This document shows, piece by piece, positions 62,253 to 64,000 of a DNA stretch of 64,000 nt. The stretch's first letter is position 1. Each line of letters starts with the position of its first letter. A program made the translations under genes and the position numbers. The stretch comes from Bacteroidota bacterium (lineage in GTDB: Bacteria > Bacteroidota > Bacteroidia > Cytophagales > Cyclobacteriaceae): positions 90,862-154,861 of the forward strand of contig JAFDYT010000008.1 of the NCBI GenBank assembly GCA_018266055.1, in the 5' to 3' direction. The notes under the pieces were generated by a model that worked only from the letters and a program-made list of their open reading frames with translations, was not told the DNA's origin and ran no database searches.

Positions 62253-63139
62253 GTGGATTTAGAAGAACAATTGGCGGCCTTAGTAATCAACATTTATTTT
62301 TTAACGTTGATTTGATAGTGTTTGTAGAGGGTGGCAGCATGCAATTCAATAAAGAACAAGTTTATGCTGGCAGATATTCTGATGATACTGAGGACATAAT
62401 TTTTTGGGATAATATTTTTAAAAAATTTAGGCCTGACCTGAAAATTAAATTTAAATCAATTGGCTCAAAAAAAACCATCAGTGATATAGTTTTGGATTTA
62501 ATTGAAGGAGAATTAAAGACAGTTATGGTTGCTATGGATAGCGAGTTTGATGAATTGTTGAATAGAAAAACTGAGTACCCTGGTATTTTTTATACTTATG
62601 GTTATAGCTGGGAAAATGATGTTTGGAATCAGGATGTTATAAAAGCTATTATTGAAGAGTTAACTGCTGTAAAAATTGAAAACCAGGACATTGAAAATAA
62701 TTTTAATGATTTTTTAGATAAGATTAAAGTAGCTGTTTATGCTGATGCTTATTTATTCAAGGATAATTCTTCGTTTTTCAATAGAAAAAAAGGCCTAATG
62801 TTTTGTGTTGATTGTGACCCTGTTGATTTACCTTTAGTTCAATCGATAAAGATTGACGATAAATTCAATGAAAAAGGAATTACAAAAAGAAAGGCAATGA
62901 GGTATGGCAACAAAATGGGCATTAATACTTTACAATTTTGCTACGGACATTTGCTTGCAGATTATTGCTGTCTAGTGGTTCACCATTATTTAAAAAAGAG
63001 GCATTCATTGACGAATTTATCAAATGCAATAATATATAGAATGAGCATTAAAAAACATTTTGACCTCAGATTTGATGGTAGCAACTTGCATGCATATTAC
63101 TCAGATCAGTTTAAAAAAATTGGAACTAACCCCAACTAG
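62249..63139 (+). CDS. DUF4435 TOPRIM-like effector of a PARIS-like (AriB-type) defence pair
   Basis: The 296-residue protein carries the DUF4435/TOPRIM signature: catalytic glutamate E27 in IVFVEGGS, then an acidic D-x-E-x-D set at D97, E99, D101 (AMDSEFDEL), and YSWENDVWN, followed by a helical C-terminal domain. In PARIS, AriB is a nuclease that, once released, cleaves a host tRNA and aborts infection. All acidic residues expected for activity are present. It overlaps the ATPase gene by four bases; a 25-bp dispersed repeat includes its stop codon. Composition is strongly AT-rich. Confidence 0.78.
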   Translation: MSGFRRTIGGLSNQHLFFNVDLIVFVEGGSMQFNKEQVYAGRYSDDTEDIIFWDNIFKKFRPDLKIKFKSIGSKKTISDIVLDLIEGELKTVMVAMDSEFDELLNRKTEYPGIFYTYGYSWENDVWNQDVIKAIIEELTAVKIENQDIENNFNDFLDKIKVAVYADAYLFKDNSSFFNRKKGLMFCVDCDPVDLPLVQSIKIDDKFNEKGITKRKAMRYGNKMGINTLQFCYGHLLADYCCLVVHHYLKKRHSLTNLSNAIIYRMSIKKHFDLRFDGSNLHAYYSDQFKKIGTNPN

Positions 63140-63159
63140 CGCAAGTCTTAAGCAAGTGC
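63135..63159 (+). repeat. 25-bp dispersed repeat, copy 1
   Basis: Begins ACTAGCGCAAGTC and ends AAGTGC; includes the stop codon of the DUF4435 gene. A second copy with three mismatches lies at 63844-63868, after the next lipoprotein gene. Confidence 0.75.
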
Positions 63160-63317
63160 ACGTGCATGAGCGTGACTTATGCCTTTATCACCACTCTTTA
63201 CATCCGTTGATTAAGCTGTTTCAAAATGGTACCTTGGCAAAGCGTAAAAGGTATATGCAATATTGCATTGAGCTGGATGTTATGTGCAAGTTTGCCGACT
63301 ATTAGATAAAACAAAAT

Positions 63318-63833
63318 ATGAGACGACTGATTATCATTTGCTTCTCTCTTTCTTTATTTGCTTGCGGGCAACGAGAAAATAAATCGACTTCTAATTTAAA
63401 TGCAGAGCCAGACAGTGTTTCTCATATTCAATTTGATCCTGACGGATATTATTATTCCAAGGACACATTGAGATATAAACAATATGAATTAGGACGGAGC
63501 GCTTTAGATTTTTTTATCATTGACACAAAGTCAAAAGACAAATTTAAGAGACGCCCAAAGGACTCGGTTTTTATAGCGGTAAATTTTCGTGACACTATTA
63601 CTAACACGGAGATCAGAATTAAAACAACAGATTTTTTAATAACTAAGGACACATTAGCTCTTCAATTTCACGACAATCAAATAGGGAACATACTAGTTAT
63701 CGGGCATTTTACTGGTAACAAGGGACCGTATTATGATAATGTTGAAGTTTTTAAAACGATCGTCTTAAAAGCAAAATTAATTTTCAAGGACACTACTTTC
63801 GTGACAGACTTTACATGGTGGGAAGGGGATTAA
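63318..63833 (+). CDS. Lipoprotein of unknown function
   Basis: The 171-residue protein has a lipobox (SLFAC) and a beta-rich body (FDPDGYYYSKDTLRYKQYEL, TEIRIKTTDFLITKDTLALQF, ending DFTWWEGD). It is moderately AT-rich. It lies between two copies of the 25-bp repeat. No family recognised; a link to the defence pair is not shown. Confidence 0.65.
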   Translation: MRRLIIICFSLSLFACGQRENKSTSNLNAEPDSVSHIQFDPDGYYYSKDTLRYKQYELGRSALDFFIIDTKSKDKFKRRPKDSVFIAVNFRDTITNTEIRIKTTDFLITKDTLALQFHDNQIGNILVIGHFTGNKGPYYDNVEVFKTIVLKAKLIFKDTTFVTDFTWWEGD

Positions 63834-63843
63834 AAAAAGATAC

Positions 63844-63868
63844 ACTAGCGCAAGTCCTAAGTAGGTGC
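63844..63868 (+). repeat. 25-bp dispersed repeat, copy 2
   Basis: Begins ACTAGCGCAAGTC and ends TAGGTGC; three mismatches to the copy at 63135-63159. It lies 11 bp after a lipoprotein stop codon and 14 bp before the next ATG. Confidence 0.75.
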
Positions 63869-63881
63869 GAAATTTACCAGC

Positions 63882-64000
63882 ATGAAAAGAATATTTACCG
63901 TTGCAATTTTAATACTCGTTGTTTCGTGCAGACAAAGACAAAATGAAAAGCTAATTGCGGACTCTGTAACGACAGACAAGGCCACAACTTCAACTGTTAA
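63882..64000 (+). CDS. Lipoprotein, 3' end cut by window
   Basis: An ATG at 63882 opens a frame of 39 codons to the window edge. It begins with a charged start, hydrophobic core and lipobox (AILILVVSC), followed by a polar, Thr/Asp-rich sequence. The signal sequence and spacing from the repeat copy make it a credible gene; its family cannot be told. Confidence 0.6.
   Translation, partial: MKRIFTVAILILVVSCRQRQNEKLIADSVTTDKATTSTV

Noticed and set aside
63060-63305. 81-codon plus-strand open frame after the DUF4435 gene
   Set aside because: It starts inside the DUF4435 gene in another frame and lacks domain features.
63127-63870. Integron cassettes with attC sites
   Set aside because: The 25-bp repeats do not provide paired RYYYAAC and GTTRRRY core sites, and no integron integrase is in the window.

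Overview
The window looks like a chromosomal segment of a Bacteroidota bacterium, probably order Cytophagales (inference). It has LytS-type histidine kinases paired with LytTR regulators, 800-residue MacB/FtsX permeases without their own ATPase, DUF5916 and DUF6268 outer-membrane proteins, few Shine-Dalgarno sequences, and several promoters of the Bacteroidota type (TAnnTTTG at -7, TTTG at -33). I recognised no rRNA, tRNA, CRISPR array or transposase.

Bases 1-50 kb are moderate in G+C and dominated by envelope and signalling genes. From the left: the cut end of a DUF3857/DUF2569 protein; a DUF5916 outer-membrane protein; a kinase / LytTR regulator / membrane AraC operon; a truncated haemoglobin; a metallo-beta-lactamase-fold protein; an alpha/beta hydrolase; an AraC regulator; a permease plus orphan kinase; a deacetylase; an S41 peptidase; a second large permease; and a 2-oxoglutarate dioxygenase candidate. 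Bases 25.6-36.6 kb hold a tightly packed 11-gene operon: DUF2147 protein, TolC, membrane-fusion lipoprotein, two unrecognised exported proteins, FtsX permease, ATPase, a dead-hydrolase/barrel fusion, a DUF6268 barrel, kinase and LytTR regulator. It reads as a MacAB/DevBCA-like trans-envelope exporter with accessory surface proteins and its own two-component control. Then come a secreted propeller, a DJ-1 protein, a DUF4832 lipoprotein, two SDR enzymes, small VOC/DUF1801 enzymes, and a permease / kinase / regulator operon.

At 50.0-50.5 kb a broken Shedu-type (DUF4263) defence gene abuts the 3' end of mnmE, a known island integration point in other bacteria. To its right lie richer-G+C housekeeping genes: mnmE, an Nramp transporter fused to a universal-stress domain, its DtxR/MntR repressor with a visible operator, a glycosyltransferase, dapD, a DUF3108 protein, mscL and a hotdog thioesterase.

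From 58.1 kb to the end the sequence becomes accessory: purine-rich low-complexity DNA, direct repeats and palindromes, a perfectly phased array of 26 x 21 bp, then an AT-rich two-gene cassette (AAA ATPase + DUF4435 TOPRIM-like protein) matching the PARIS anti-phage architecture. Small lipoprotein genes with a 25-bp repeat between them follow. The two strongest hunting targets are the PARIS-like pair with its neighbouring repeat zone, and the 11-gene exporter operon with its non-catalytic hydrolase-barrel fusion.
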